In this document: in pieces, positions 28,381 to 37,971 of the stretch
How positions within the stretch are numbered: the first letter of the stretch is position 1
Layout: each line of letters starts with the position of its first letter
Source of the DNA: Bacillus sp. ISL-34
GTDB lineage: Bacteria; Bacillota; Bacilli; Bacillales; DSM-1321
DNA length: 64,000 bases
Direction: 5' to 3'
NCBI RefSeq assembly: GCF_018613325.1
Contig: NZ_JAGGQJ010000003.1
Location: 144,498 to 208,497, forward strand
Translations under genes and position numbers: made by a program
Notes under the pieces: generated by a model
Databases searched by the model: none
Told to the model about the DNA's origin: nothing
What the model saw: only the letters and a program-made list of their open reading frames with translations

Positions 28381-30228
28381 TCATTCGATTATTTGGATAT
28401 CATATTCTTTGAACCATACATGGGTTTGTGCCAAGTGAGCGAGCAACTGTGGCCCTGACATCAATTGCCCGAACCACGGCACTTTAAAAGCGGCACCCTT
28501 GGAATCTACTATATCGGTTAGCTTTTGCTTATCGAAAAACTCATGCAGGACCGAATTTTTATCCGTCAGTAAGTCTTTCAACCACGCCTGCACACGGTCT
28601 GTATATATAGGGTTATGGGTTTTTGGATATGGACTTTTTTTACGATACAATACTTCATCCGGTAACAGCCCCTCCAAAGCCTTCCTTAGAATACCCTTTT
28701 CACGGTTGCCTTCCATTTTCATTTCCCAAGGAATGTTCCATGCATATTCAACAAGGCGATGATCGGCAAATGGCACGCGCACCTCTAGACTTGCACCCAT
28801 ACTCATCCGGTCCTTCCGGTCAAGGAGCGTCGTCATGAACCATAATAAATTCACATAGAAAAGCTCTCTCCGCTTTGCTGCTACACCGCTTTCCCCTTCC
28901 AATTTAGGCGTTTCGGCAAGGGTGGTCAAATAAGCTTCCTGCGCATATTCCTCGAGCTTCAATTTTTCGCGCCATCCTTTTTTCAATAAAGATACCCGCT
29001 CCCCGGTCGATCTCATCCATGGAAAACCAGCACGATTCAAATCATCCTCACGATGAAACCAAGGATAACCGCCAAAAATTTCGTCCGCACATTCACCGGA
29101 AAGGCCTACGACAAAATCACGCTTGATTTCCTTACAAAACCAAAGTAAAGAAGAATCGACATCCGCCATGCCCGGGAGGTCCCTTACAAGGACAGCTTCC
29201 GTTAAATAATTTGTCAACTGCTCTTGAGTGATGATCGATGAATGGTGAACCGTGTTAAAACTATCCGACATCTTTTTAATCCAAAACCCATCAGAGTTAG
29301 GCTGAAAATCATTTGCCTTAAAATAGCGCTCATTATCCTCATAATCAATGGAATACGTATGAAGCGGCCCTTTCCCTTCCTTTTGATAGGCGTTTGCTGC
29401 AATGGCCGTTATCGCGCTTGAGTCAAGTCCTCCTGATAAGAAGGTACAAAGTGGAACATCTGATACAAGTTGCCGTGTCACTGCATCTTCGACAAGGAAG
29501 CGAACCTTCTCGGCCGTCTCATCAAGCGTATCCCGATGTTCTTCACTTTTCACATTCCAATATCGCCAAATCCGGAGGCCATTCCTTGATAACGTAAGCG
29601 CATGGGCAGGCCTTAATTCCTGGATATTATGAAATATGCCTGATCCTGGCTTTCGGGATGGACCAACACCAAAAACCTCAGACAACCCTTCGCGGTCAAT
29701 CTCCGTTTTAACATCCGGATGGGCCAGGATTGCCTTCAACTCCGATCCGAAAATGAACCCGCCGTCCCTTTCCGCGTAAAAGAATGGTTTTACCCCCATG
29801 CGATCTCTTCCAACGAATAATTTCTGTTCCTTTTCATCCCAAATCGCAAACGCAAAAATCCCATTGAACAAGTCAATGCATTTTTCTTTCCATTCTATAT
29901 AAGAAGTTAGCAAAACTTCTGTATCAGAATGACCGTTAAAGGAATATCCTTTTAATAATAGCTGTTTACGAATATCCTCGGTGTTATATAGCTCACCATT
30001 ATAACAAAGCGTATATCTGCCGTTTTCGTGATTTTTCGTCATCGGCTGTTTTCCGCCTTCCGCATCGACAACCGTTAACCGTTTATGACCAAAGGCAACA
30101 TGGGCTTCGCTCCAAACATTTCCTTCGTCTGGCCCCCGCTTTGCCAACGTTTTTGTCATGTTTTCCAGCGTTTTCGTTTTTGTCCGTAAATCTTTTTGAA
30201 AATGCACCCAGCCTGTTATCCCACACAT
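28381..30228 (-). CDS. asnO: Glutamine-hydrolysing asparagine synthetase
   Basis: 615 residues. Converts aspartate to asparagine with ATP and glutamine. The start is fixed by the glutaminase mechanism: the catalytic Cys must be residue 2 and the chosen ATG gives MCGITGW. RGPDEGN and CYNGELYN form the glutaminase site; the synthetase domain has the PPi loop SGGLDSS and GLSGECADEIFGGYPW. Length and neighbours (yisN, yisL) match B. subtilis AsnO, which is expressed during sporulation under sigma-E; I found no convincing sigma-E promoter here. Confidence 0.93.
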   Translation of the reverse strand: MCGITGWVHFQKDLRTKTKTLENMTKTLAKRGPDEGNVWSEAHVAFGHKRLTVVDAEGGKQPMTKNHENGRYTLCYNGELYNTEDIRKQLLLKGYSFNGHSDTEVLLTSYIEWKEKCIDLFNGIFAFAIWDEKEQKLFVGRDRMGVKPFFYAERDGGFIFGSELKAILAHPDVKTEIDREGLSEVFGVGPSRKPGSGIFHNIQELRPAHALTLSRNGLRIWRYWNVKSEEHRDTLDETAEKVRFLVEDAVTRQLVSDVPLCTFLSGGLDSSAITAIAANAYQKEGKGPLHTYSIDYEDNERYFKANDFQPNSDGFWIKKMSDSFNTVHHSSIITQEQLTNYLTEAVLVRDLPGMADVDSSLLWFCKEIKRDFVVGLSGECADEIFGGYPWFHREDDLNRAGFPWMRSTGERVSLLKKGWREKLKLEEYAQEAYLTTLAETPKLEGESGVAAKRRELFYVNLLWFMTTLLDRKDRMSMGASLEVRVPFADHRLVEYAWNIPWEMKMEGNREKGILRKALEGLLPDEVLYRKKSPYPKTHNPIYTDRVQAWLKDLLTDKNSVLHEFFDKQKLTDIVDSKGAAFKVPWFGQLMSGPQLLAHLAQTHVWFKEYDIQIIE

Positions 30229-30338
30229 TTTACACTTCATCCTTTCTATCCGGACTATCAAAAATATATTGGCTCCCTGTCTTAAAAAGATTTACAGTCC
30301 CTAAGTATCGATCAGCAATTCCGTAGGACCCCCTGCCC

Positions 30339-30355
30339 ACAACGCCAGGCGTTGT
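30339..30355. repeat. Perfect palindrome upstream of asnO and yisN
   Basis: ACAACGCC-A-GGCGTTGT between the two divergent genes. No T-run, so an operator is more likely than a terminator. Nothing else is seen in the 283-base gap apart from an AT-rich stretch before yisN. Confidence 0.4.
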
Positions 30356-30511
30356 TAATGAATTGTTGAGCAAAGCATCCCGTGTTTAAACATAGCCTAT
30401 GCAAAGACGGAAAGATGGTTATTTGTCCATAATATTTTAAAATATACAGTTATATTTTCATTGGATTTTGACTAAAAAGTAGGTGAGGATTCCACTATTG
30501 GAGGTATATGT

Positions 30512-31078
30512 ATGAGTCAGCAACAACGAACTAAGTTAATGAACAGGCAAACAAGAGCTTTTACCGAAGGAACAGTGGAAAATATCAATCAACAATGGAT
30601 TTTTTTCGATGATGAAACAGATGAGGCCTGCTCCATTGAAGACCACATTGACAGCATCATTGAAGTGTACAGGGGTGGGCGCTGGCAGCAAGGAGTAGTT
30701 GAAGAAGAGGGAAAAATCCTGCTTCACCGGGAAATCACCTTCTTAAGGGAAAATGAGCCCATTCGGATACGCAAAAAACTGCTCTACTCTTTTGAACGTT
30801 TATTGGAAGAATTGAACGACGATTCCTTTTTCCAATTTGTAACGACATTGAATTCACTTGATTTTTCTATTTATGATTGTATATATAGCTATAACCAGCT
30901 CACTTTCTTAAGGGCCGTCCCTAACCAATCCGGCGTGAATTTCTTCACCTTTGATAACGAGAGCCAAATTTGTCTCGTTCAGCACCACTTTTCTTATGGG
31001 AAAAAGGATCATGATCGTTTTGAATTCACCCTGAACACTGGAAAAAGGATCGTCATTGAGAAAGTGAATTCACAATAA
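30512..31078 (+). CDS. yisN: DUF2777-type protein (YisN-like)
   Basis: 188 residues, acidic, no signal or membrane segment. Starts MSQQQRTKLMNRQTRAFTEG. I identify it mainly by position: B. subtilis yisN sits next to asnO and yisL. The sequence suggests a small beta-rich N-terminal half followed by an alpha/beta part. Function unknown. ATG is seven bases after GGAGG. Terminated by a strong hairpin shared with yisL. Confidence 0.65.
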   Translation: MSQQQRTKLMNRQTRAFTEGTVENINQQWIFFDDETDEACSIEDHIDSIIEVYRGGRWQQGVVEEEGKILLHREITFLRENEPIRIRKKLLYSFERLLEELNDDSFFQFVTTLNSLDFSIYDCIYSYNQLTFLRAVPNQSGVNFFTFDNESQICLVQHHFSYGKKDHDRFEFTLNTGKRIVIEKVNSQ

Positions 31079-31091
31079 CGAGTAAAAGAAA

Positions 31092-31122
31092 ACGGGTAAA
31101 TGAGAATTCCTCATTTACCCGT
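31092..31122. terminator. Bidirectional terminator between yisN and yisL
   Basis: 12-bp stem ACGGGTAAATGA / TCATTTACCCGT with a short loop. Confidence 0.85.
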
Positions 31123-31135
31123 CTTTAATTCTGCA

Positions 31136-31477
31136 TTAAAAAAAGTCCATTCCTTGTGGCAGCGAAAGTCCTAAATAAAGGACGAATACAAGCGCTACGA
31201 TGAACAATATCCACATGGCACCTGTGCTTTTTCCTTTTTTCGTACGAACCAACACCATTTCCATCGCCGCAATCACGATGATTCCAACAATCATTTTTAC
31301 TGCGTAAGCACCAAAATCAGTGATCAGCATGCCGCCAGTAAGGAAAATCAATAGATAGAACAACCGTGTTATCATATGTAGCATTTTCGCTTTCGGGTTT
31401 CCGCCTTTAAGCATCGAATATGTGACAAAGAAAAGAATGATTCCGATAACCCAAGCTGTAATATGCATATGTGTCAT
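31136..31477 (-). CDS. yisL: YisL family (DUF1516) membrane protein
   Basis: 113 residues with four hydrophobic helices (ITAWVIGIILFFVTYSML; MITRLFYLLIFLTGGMLI; VKMIVGIIVIAAMEMVLV; WILFIVALVFVLYLGLSL). Matches YisL by sequence style and location. Function unknown. The ATG after GAGGGGGC is preferred to an upstream start 12 codons earlier. Confidence 0.85.
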   Translation of the reverse strand: MTHMHITAWVIGIILFFVTYSMLKGGNPKAKMLHMITRLFYLLIFLTGGMLITDFGAYAVKMIVGIIVIAAMEMVLVRTKKGKSTGAMWILFIVALVFVLYLGLSLPQGMDFF

Positions 31478-31611
31478 TTTTTTTGCCCCCTCGTTCAGTT
31501 TCCATTTCATCATATCATAGGCTTTTACAAAAAAACAAAACTAAGGAATCACCTGAATGGGTAAAACCAACAATTTAATGAACATCATTTACATTTCTTC
31601 TTAACTGGTCC

Positions 31612-32793
31612 TTACCGCCGCATAACCGGCTTTTTACCATATGTAACGAAACGCCATATATATTCAACCGGTCCGTATTTAAACAGACCCATCCACAATA
31701 GGGAAAGCAGAACTTGCAGGCAAAACAGGGCTATTAGGAAAACAAATCCTGTCGTATATGAGACTGATCCATATAAACCAAGGCCATATGAATAAAAAAT
31801 GGCCGTACATACCATCGATTGGAACAAGTAATTGCTCATCGACATCCTTCCGATATACGAAAGCGGGTGTAACAGGCGGGGAGCCCCTGCCCGTTCCGCC
31901 AAAAGCGCGATTGCCGTGATATAAAAAATCGTAAGTAACGGTCCTCCCAAATAATCCTGCACGAATATCGTACCAAAATGGTATACCGTCACATATGGCA
32001 GAATCTTAATTGACATGCCCAATAGCAAACTTACAATCGATATCGCTTTCAATTGGCGTTTATATTGGGTTGGATTTTGGAGAAAGCCTTTTTTTGCAAC
32101 GCCTGCCCCAATTAAAAAAAACGGAAAAATCGATAAAAAAAGGATAATGGCATTAAAGGGGTTGTTCACCATATACCAATCCAGCGCCCTTTGACTCATT
32201 ATTTCGGAAAATGTACCAGATTGATAAACTTCCAAAGACTGTTTCATCATCGCCGAATCAGTCGTTATTGCCATCGCTTCCCCTTCAAAAATGCCCATTA
32301 TAAGAAATAGTGAACCCAATATCGCAAAAGGCAGGACATAACAAACTGAGCCTAGCAGAATTAAATTCCTGCCCTTCATTCTATAAAAAAACAAAAAGGC
32401 AAACCCAAATACAGCATAATTAATGAGGATGTCCCCATGCCAGATGAAAAAAGCATGAATGCATCCAAGTATCAAAAGGAAACTTAGCCTTTTCATATAG
32501 AGCAAAGGAAATGAAATACCCTTTTCTTCACTCCTTTCAGCAAGTATGATCGCACCGAAACCGAACAGAAAGGCAAATAACGGATAAAAGCTGGCCTGTG
32601 CGGCAATATCACTGAATCTGTACAAAATCCTGTCCCATCCTCCAGCCCACCGCTCGGCACCGTCTATGTACAAGAGCGGAGAATGGAAAGAAGGCATATT
32701 CACAAAAAAAATCCCTAAAATGGCTAATCCACGTAAAATATCGATGCTTACGATCCGTTTACTTTCCTGCAATGGTACTATCGTGCCCTTCAT
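31612..32793 (-). CDS. DUF418 (YeiB-like) membrane protein
   Basis: 393 residues with roughly 9-10 membrane helices. The N-terminal RIVSIDILRGLAILGIFFVNM is the signature of the YeiB/DUF418 family, and the C-terminal half (AERAGAPRLLHPLSYIGRMSMSNYLFQS, ending GPVEYIWRFVTYGKKPVMRR) is DUF418. Function unknown; related domains occur in acyl-transfer membrane proteins. ATG follows AAAGGGGGTG. 40 bases downstream of the MFS gene, likely cotranscribed. Confidence 0.88.
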   Translation of the reverse strand: MKGTIVPLQESKRIVSIDILRGLAILGIFFVNMPSFHSPLLYIDGAERWAGGWDRILYRFSDIAAQASFYPLFAFLFGFGAIILAERSEEKGISFPLLYMKRLSFLLILGCIHAFFIWHGDILINYAVFGFAFLFFYRMKGRNLILLGSVCYVLPFAILGSLFLIMGIFEGEAMAITTDSAMMKQSLEVYQSGTFSEIMSQRALDWYMVNNPFNAIILFLSIFPFFLIGAGVAKKGFLQNPTQYKRQLKAISIVSLLLGMSIKILPYVTVYHFGTIFVQDYLGGPLLTIFYITAIALLAERAGAPRLLHPLSYIGRMSMSNYLFQSMVCTAIFYSYGLGLYGSVSYTTGFVFLIALFCLQVLLSLLWMGLFKYGPVEYIWRFVTYGKKPVMRR

Positions 32794-32833
32794 GGGTACA
32801 CCCCCTTTCATCCATACAGATTTAACATCTTTT

Positions 32834-34108
32834 CTATAACTCCATTGCATCATCTTTAACTTTCGTGACCGCTTTTTGCTTTTTTATCAGTATGACAAAC
32901 AAGCTTCCCAATAGGCAAAAGATTCCTGCAAGGAAGAATGCCCATGTATAGGAGTTGAATATCTTGAAGATAAGCCCTCCACCGTACGCCGCCACTGCTG
33001 CACCCACCTGATGGGCCGCGAATATCCACCCGTATACGATCCCGCTTTTCTCCATGCCAAAGACTTGCCTTGAAATGCTTATGGTCGGAGGAACGGTGGC
33101 TATCCAATCCAAGCCATAAAAAACGGAGAAGATGATCAATAGGCCGATTGAGCCTTCATTTAGCGCAAAAGGAAGTAATACGAGTGAAGCACCCCTTAGA
33201 GCGTAATACCAAAACAACAGCCACCGGTTATCAAAACGATCTGATAACCACCCGGATACAGTCGTACCAATCAAATCAAAGATTCCCATGAAAGATAGCA
33301 GTGAAGCTGCCGTAACAACCGGTAAACCAAAACTAATGCAGTAAGAAATGAAATGTGTGCCGATCAACCCGCTCGTTGAAAGTCCGCATATAAAAAAGCT
33401 TCCTGCCAATAACCAGAATTCCTTCACTCTCACTGCTTCAATCAACGACTGAAAGGCCATGGCGATGGGGTTCTTCTTTTGGACTGTAACAGCCTCCTGA
33501 TTTTCCTCTTCTAATCCATATGGAAGAGTGCCAACTTCCTTCGGATTGTTTTTCATGAATAAAAGGATGATTGCCAGCATGAGCAAGCTAAGGGCCAAAA
33601 TTAATCCAATCGCCCATCTCCACGAGTAATTCTCAATGATTATCGCTAAAACCGGAAGTAAAATGAGCTGACCTGTGGCCGTACTTGCCGTTAGTATCCC
33701 GACCGCCAGCCCCCGCCTCTTCTCGAACCAACGATTTGCCACATATGGGCTCAATACCGTTAAAAACACTCCTGATCCCAATCCAATGATAATTCCCCAA
33801 ATTAGGATGAGCTGCCACTCATGCTCCATGAAAAAAGTGAGGAAAATCCCTGCCAATAAAGTGGACATGGCCAATACCATCATTTTCTTCAAACCAAGCA
33901 CTTCAATTAGAGCGGCCATGAATGGACCCGATAATCCATAAAGAAACAGACTTATGGCGAAGGCTAAGGAAATGACGGACCGGTCCCACCCGAACTCATT
34001 TTCAAATGGTACGATTAATACTCCCGATGAAGACCTAACGATTCCGGCTACAATAATCGAGAAGAATGTTATGATTAAAATAACCCAGCTATAATGAATA
34101 CGTTTCAA
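32834..34108 (-). CDS. MFS transporter, monocarboxylate/oxalate-formate antiporter-like
   Basis: 424 residues, 12 predicted helices in two groups of six with a cytosolic central loop (EENQEAVTVQKKNP). Resembles the monocarboxylate/oxalate:formate branch of the major facilitator superfamily: SWVILIITFFSIIVAGIVRSS start and NRWFEKRRGLAVGI loop. Substrate unknown. Starts at TTG after GGGGGAGAG. The 300 bases before it, up to the terminator of the next gene, hold no recognisable gene. Confidence 0.82.
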   Translation of the reverse strand: MKRIHYSWVILIITFFSIIVAGIVRSSSGVLIVPFENEFGWDRSVISLAFAISLFLYGLSGPFMAALIEVLGLKKMMVLAMSTLLAGIFLTFFMEHEWQLILIWGIIIGLGSGVFLTVLSPYVANRWFEKRRGLAVGILTASTATGQLILLPVLAIIIENYSWRWAIGLILALSLLMLAIILLFMKNNPKEVGTLPYGLEEENQEAVTVQKKNPIAMAFQSLIEAVRVKEFWLLAGSFFICGLSTSGLIGTHFISYCISFGLPVVTAASLLSFMGIFDLIGTTVSGWLSDRFDNRWLLFWYYALRGASLVLLPFALNEGSIGLLIIFSVFYGLDWIATVPPTISISRQVFGMEKSGIVYGWIFAAHQVGAAVAAYGGGLIFKIFNSYTWAFFLAGIFCLLGSLFVILIKKQKAVTKVKDDAMEL

Positions 34109-34376
34109 TGCTCTCCCCCACAGTCCAAGTCTCCTTAAAAAAGAAAAATTATAATAATTAGAAATATTTTATAATAGTAACACTTTCTCGTTAAACAGGA
34201 AGCTTTTTATCGAAACAAATTCCAGTACTCTTGAATGTCCATCCTTATCCTACAATTACATGAGTTATTGCGGATTATTTACGAATGGAAACATATCGCC
34301 CTCTCAATCTTCATTTCATCATGTCCGATATCTTCATAGCTTAATATGAAATCCATCGAACGGGCAAACAGAAAAA

Positions 34377-34402
34377 AACGCTGATCATTTCTGAACAGCG
34401 TT
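34377..34402 (-). terminator. Terminator after the acyl-CoA synthetase pseudogene
   Basis: AACGCTG / CAGCGTT stem followed by seven T residues on the minus strand. Confidence 0.8.
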
Positions 34403-34410
34403 AGCGAACT

Positions 34411-36003
34411 TCAATTAACGAATCTGCCTGTTTTCCCCTTAGATTCCCAGTAATCATTACGGAGATGGATTTTTTGTATTTTCCCCGATGCCGTTTTTGG
34501 AAGCTCATCGACGAACGACACACTGGTAACTGATTTGAAATGAGCTAGTTTTTCCCGTGTGAAGTTCCTTATATCATCCTCCGTTAATTCCACGCCCCTT
34601 TTTGGCACGATGAAGGCATGCGGCGTCTCTCCCCACTTTTCATGGGGAACGGCAATGACTGCCGCTTCAAGAATGTCCGGATGTTAGTAGAGGACTCCTT
34701 CCACTTCTATGGAAGAGATATTTTCTCCGCCACTAATGATGATATCCTTTTTGCGGTCAACGATATCAACATTGCCATTTTCATCGATTGTGGCCATATC
34801 CCCTGTATGCAGCCATCCATTTCTCAATGTCTGGCTGGTCGCTTCTTCATTTTTCCAATAACCTAACATCACTCCATGACTGCGGACGATGAGCTCCCCG
34901 ATATCCACGCCATCATGGGCCACTTCCTCACCATTGTCATGGATGACCCGTACCTCACTGCCTATGATGGGATATCCGGCTTTCGCCTTCATTCTGTATT
35001 TTTCTTTTTCCGAAAGATCATCGAATTCAGAACGAATCAGCGATACCAGACTAACCGGTGTTGATTCAGTCATTCCGTAAATTTGAATGAATTCCCAGCC
35101 TAACTCTTTTTCGACCCTTGTAACGAATGCAGGAGGCGGAGCGGAACCAGCAACGACGATTCGGATATCCTGCTCGATATTCGGAACATTCCGTTCATAA
35201 TATTGAAAAAGTGAATTCAGAACCGTCGGTGCCATATGCATGATGGAAACCTTATGCTTTTGCAGTGCATCAAATATCATTTCGGGGCTGGTTTTCCTCA
35301 AACAAACTTGCGTGGCACCATTTGCCGTATAATAAAATGGGGCACCCCACCCATTCACGTGGAACATCGGCAGTACATGCAAATATGTATCGCGGTCATT
35401 GACCCTGAAATGATGCATCGCACCCAGGGCATGCAAATAGTTGTTGCGGTGAGTCAGCATCACCCCTTTGGGATTTCCTGTGGTCCCGCTAGTATAAAGA
35501 AGGCTCGAAACATCATTTTCATCCACTGACTCCCTGTTAAAGCACTTGTCATCATAACGTTCCAGCCAATGGTTGTAATCGGTTTCATTTATCTCTTCAT
35601 CTTTATAGTGAACGATAATGTGCTCAACCGATTCAAGCTCATCCTTGACAGATGAAATCAGATGATACAATTCCTGATCCACGAAAAGGACCTTTGACTC
35701 GCTATGGTTCAAAATGAACACATAATCGGCAGGCTTCAAACGGATATTCAAGGGAACGATTACTGCTCCAAGTTGAAATACCCCATAAAAGCCTTCAAGC
35801 ATTTCAATTGAGTTAGGTGCCAAATATGCCACCTTATCACCCTTTTTGACTCCAAGATCCCTTAAACCATTTGAAAGCTGGTTTACACGGCCGTTCAGCT
35901 CTAAGTATGTTAAAACCTTGTCATCTCCAATGATGGCTTTCTTATCGCCATATAGTAAGGCTGCTCGATCTAAGAAATGCGATAATACTAATGGTACATT
36001 CAT
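34411..36003 (-). pseudogene. Acyl-CoA synthetase with in-frame nonsense codon
   Basis: Full frame of 531 codons, interrupted only by TAA at 34684-34686. Upstream is a complete AMP-binding domain (LLYTSGTTGNPKGVML; QIYGMTESTPV; LHTGDMATIDENG; ISGGENISSIEVEG). Downstream, in the same frame, the C-terminal domain resumes HPDILEAAVIAVPHEKWGE and ends with the catalytic lysine motif TASGKIQK. Related proteins have a codon for Gln at the stop (CAA to TAA is one change). The truncated product would lack the adenylation lysine. Good start with AGAGGTGAGG. Probably acts on medium- or long-chain acids if read through. Confidence 0.9.
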
Positions 36004-36086
36004 TTCCTCACCTCTAGTTTTATTTAAAAATTCTGAATTAGCATTATATTACCATATCTGTTTATAACATTTCAATAAAATCCCCC

Positions 36087-36102
36087 GTTGTTATATAACA
36101 AC
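36087..36102. repeat. Perfect 16-base palindrome upstream of gerP
   Basis: GTTGTTATATAACAAC, about 40 bases before the putative sigma-K -10 element and 85 bases before the divergent synthetase pseudogene start. Operator-like. Confidence 0.45.
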
Positions 36103-36122
36103 ATATTGATGGGCAAATGAAT

Positions 36123-36150
36123 CACATCAGTCATGAGTCAACATACAATA
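36123..36150 (+). promoter_or_regulatory. Probable sigma-K promoter of gerPA-F
   Basis: CATACAATA fits the sigma-K -10 consensus CATANNNTA exactly; CACA about 15 bases upstream supplies the AC-containing -35. The gerP operon of B. subtilis is transcribed in the mother cell by sigma-K. Confidence 0.6.
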
Positions 36151-36227
36151 CATTGAAACTCCCTTCAGTGATAGGCTCATGGCCTGAGATACAAGGGGAA
36201 AACCAGAATAAAAAAAGGGTGATTTTC

Positions 36228-36449
36228 TTGCCGGCCATCGTAGGAATCGTTCAAGTCATCAACGTCGGTAGCAGTGGAATTGTCCATATTGGTGACGTCT
36301 TTAAAATTAGTCCATATTCTACCTCAAAAACGTTTGCAGGTGCTGGCTCTTTTAATACAGGTGAATCCATATCCCTCTATAATGCCTATAGCACCACGAA
36401 TACAAATGATACTGATGGTGTGGATCAGCCACTGGTCTTAAATCTCTAA
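36228..36449 (+). CDS. gerPA: Spore germination protein GerPA
   Basis: 73 residues starting at TTG, read as MPAIVGIVQVINVGSSGIVHIGDVFKISPYSTSK-type sequence (first part shown by PAIVGIVQVIN and IGDVFKISP). The length equals that of GerPA; upstream in-frame codons are non-family sequence. AAAGGGTGA precedes the TTG. GerP proteins sit in the inner coat and let germinants pass to their receptors. Resembles GerPF at its two ends (PAI-G start, GVDQP end), as in the family. Confidence 0.9.
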   Translation: MPAIVGIVQVINVGSSGIVHIGDVFKISPYSTSKTFAGAGSFNTGESISLYNAYSTTNTNDTDGVDQPLVLNL

Positions 36450-36470
36450 TGTTTTAAGAAAGGAGTCAGC

Positions 36471-36677
36471 ATGATCTTCAATATTCACCAGACCATACAA
36501 ATCAATATGATAAAAATTGAAAGCATCTCCAATTCATCCGTTTTTCAAATAGGAAGTGCCGGGGTGATTAAACCATATTCCACATTAGCCAATACCGGTG
36601 GATTCACTGAACCTGCTCCCGAAATTGAAGCAGATGTTACCCCATTAACCAGTTTCGTCCCATTTACTCCTAGTTAA
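36471..36677 (+). CDS. gerPB: Spore germination protein GerPB
   Basis: 68 residues, beginning MIFNIHQTIQINMIKIESISNSS with SVFQIGSAGVIKPYSTLANTGGF and a proline-rich tail ending FTPS. Matches GerPB in length and in the central IGSAGVI strand. Preceded by AAGAAAGGAG. Second gene of gerPABCDEF, 21 bases after gerPA. Confidence 0.9.
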   Translation: MIFNIHQTIQINMIKIESISNSSVFQIGSAGVIKPYSTLANTGGFTEPAPEIEADVTPLTSFVPFTPS

Positions 36678-36756
36678 TAGGCATTCACCTACATCCAACT
36701 TTTTCATATACTGTCATATATGAAATTAACTTATTGTGAAGGTGGGGTGTTGAATC

Positions 36757-37368
36757 GTGAATCAAGATCTATATTCATATTCCATACAAATGCAGCGTTT
36801 TCTTGAAGCCCAGGATAAGCGGATCATGAAACTTGAACACGAACTCAAACGCCTGACAGATGAACTTGCCGAGCTGAAAAATAAACCGCCAATCCATGTA
36901 GATAAAATTGAATATAAATTCGATCAGTTAAAAGTCGAATCTTTAGATGGAACATTGAATATCGGTTTAAATCCAACTGACCTTAACAACATTGATGAAT
37001 TTGCCGTCAACAACCAACCTGTTCAACCTGCACCTAACCTATTTCCAGGCAGGGAAATCGTTGTCCAGGAAATTCACAACGATATACTATCAGACTTGGA
37101 AAATATGATCAACGATGCGGAAAACCAGCTGAAAATATCATTGGAACCCTCTTATCATGACTTCATTAAACAGGATGTCGAACGCCAGCTTCATCAACGA
37201 ATCAATATGTATTTCGATAATCTTTCTTACGCGGAACGTGCACCGCAGCAACGGGATAATGTCAAGGAAAAGGTCAGGGAAAAGGTAAAATCTGATATTC
37301 AAACTGCATTACTCCAATTCATTACCCATTCACAAGCCGAGACAGGAGGAAATCCAAATGGAGTTTAA
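36757..37368 (+). CDS. gerPC: Spore germination protein GerPC
   Basis: 203 residues, GTG start after GGTGGGG. N-terminal coiled coil (residues 10-45, heptads rich in Glu, Lys and Leu) followed by a KIEYKFDQLKVESLDGTLNIGL strand segment and a helical C-terminus with INMYFDNLSY. Domain order is that of GerPC, the largest GerP protein and a candidate coat scaffold. Stop overlaps the gerPD start by 11 bases. Confidence 0.9.
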   Translation: MNQDLYSYSIQMQRFLEAQDKRIMKLEHELKRLTDELAELKNKPPIHVDKIEYKFDQLKVESLDGTLNIGLNPTDLNNIDEFAVNNQPVQPAPNLFPGREIVVQEIHNDILSDLENMINDAENQLKISLEPSYHDFIKQDVERQLHQRINMYFDNLSYAERAPQQRDNVKEKVREKVKSDIQTALLQFITHSQAETGGNPNGV

Positions 37369-37537
37369 TGTAACCAATCACCAGCTTTGTGTAGGAGATA
37401 TTAAAATTACCGGTGTAGCAAGCTCTGCTTTATTTCTAATTGGGGATGTCCAAACGGTCCAACTATCTTCCGCATTCGATACCCCGCCGGAATCCCTTAT
37501 CATCGGGCCATTCGTGCCGCTTTCTCCAGAAGGATAA
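37358..37537 (+). CDS. gerPD: Spore germination protein GerPD
   Basis: 59 residues, starting MEFNVTNHQLCVGDIKITG and including SALFLIGDVQTVQLSS; ends PLSPEG. Length and strand pattern fit GerPD. ATG follows GGAGGAAATCCAA and lies inside the gerPC 3' end, so translation is probably coupled. Easily missed because of its size. Confidence 0.9.
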   Translation: MEFNVTNHQLCVGDIKITGVASSALFLIGDVQTVQLSSAFDTPPESLIIGPFVPLSPEG

Positions 37538-37542
37538 ATAAC

Positions 37543-37950
37543 ATGTTTTCTAGAATATCAAAAGTAAAATCTTTATTATCCGACACGGTATCATTCAGCT
37601 CCACACTGCAAATCGGGGATACTTCATATATAGATGGAAATGCCCTGGCTATAGCCGTTCAGAAGAAAAGTGAAACTTTCGATTCAGTCGATGTTCATTT
37701 CGAAGACTATGACATTTTTAAAAAACCTTTTTATATCCCGAGATTGAATGAACCAGTCATATCAAGTTTTTCAAATCCGAATCCCTTCATACGGGTCGGC
37801 AATATCAATATAATCGGGATATCATCCTCATCTGTGGTTGGTGTGGGGAACGTAGGCCATGCACGTATGGAATCAAGAGTGAAACATATTCGGGAGGTTC
37901 CTAAAAAAAACGAAGAGACGCCAATCGAGGATTCAATTAACAACACTTAA
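37543..37950 (+). CDS. gerPE: Spore germination protein GerPE
   Basis: 135 residues, starting MFSRISKVKSLLSDTVSFSS with STLQIGDTSYIDG. Central FIRVGNINIIGISSSSVVGVGN strands and a charged C-terminal tail. Matches GerPE in position and pattern. Only five bases separate it from the gerPD stop. All six GerP proteins appear intact, so the operon should be functional. Confidence 0.9.
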   Translation: MFSRISKVKSLLSDTVSFSSTLQIGDTSYIDGNALAIAVQKKSETFDSVDVHFEDYDIFKKPFYIPRLNEPVISSFSNPNPFIRVGNINIIGISSSSVVGVGNVGHARMESRVKHIREVPKKNEETPIEDSINNT

Positions 37951-37971
37951 ACTTTTAAAGGAGGAGTTCAT

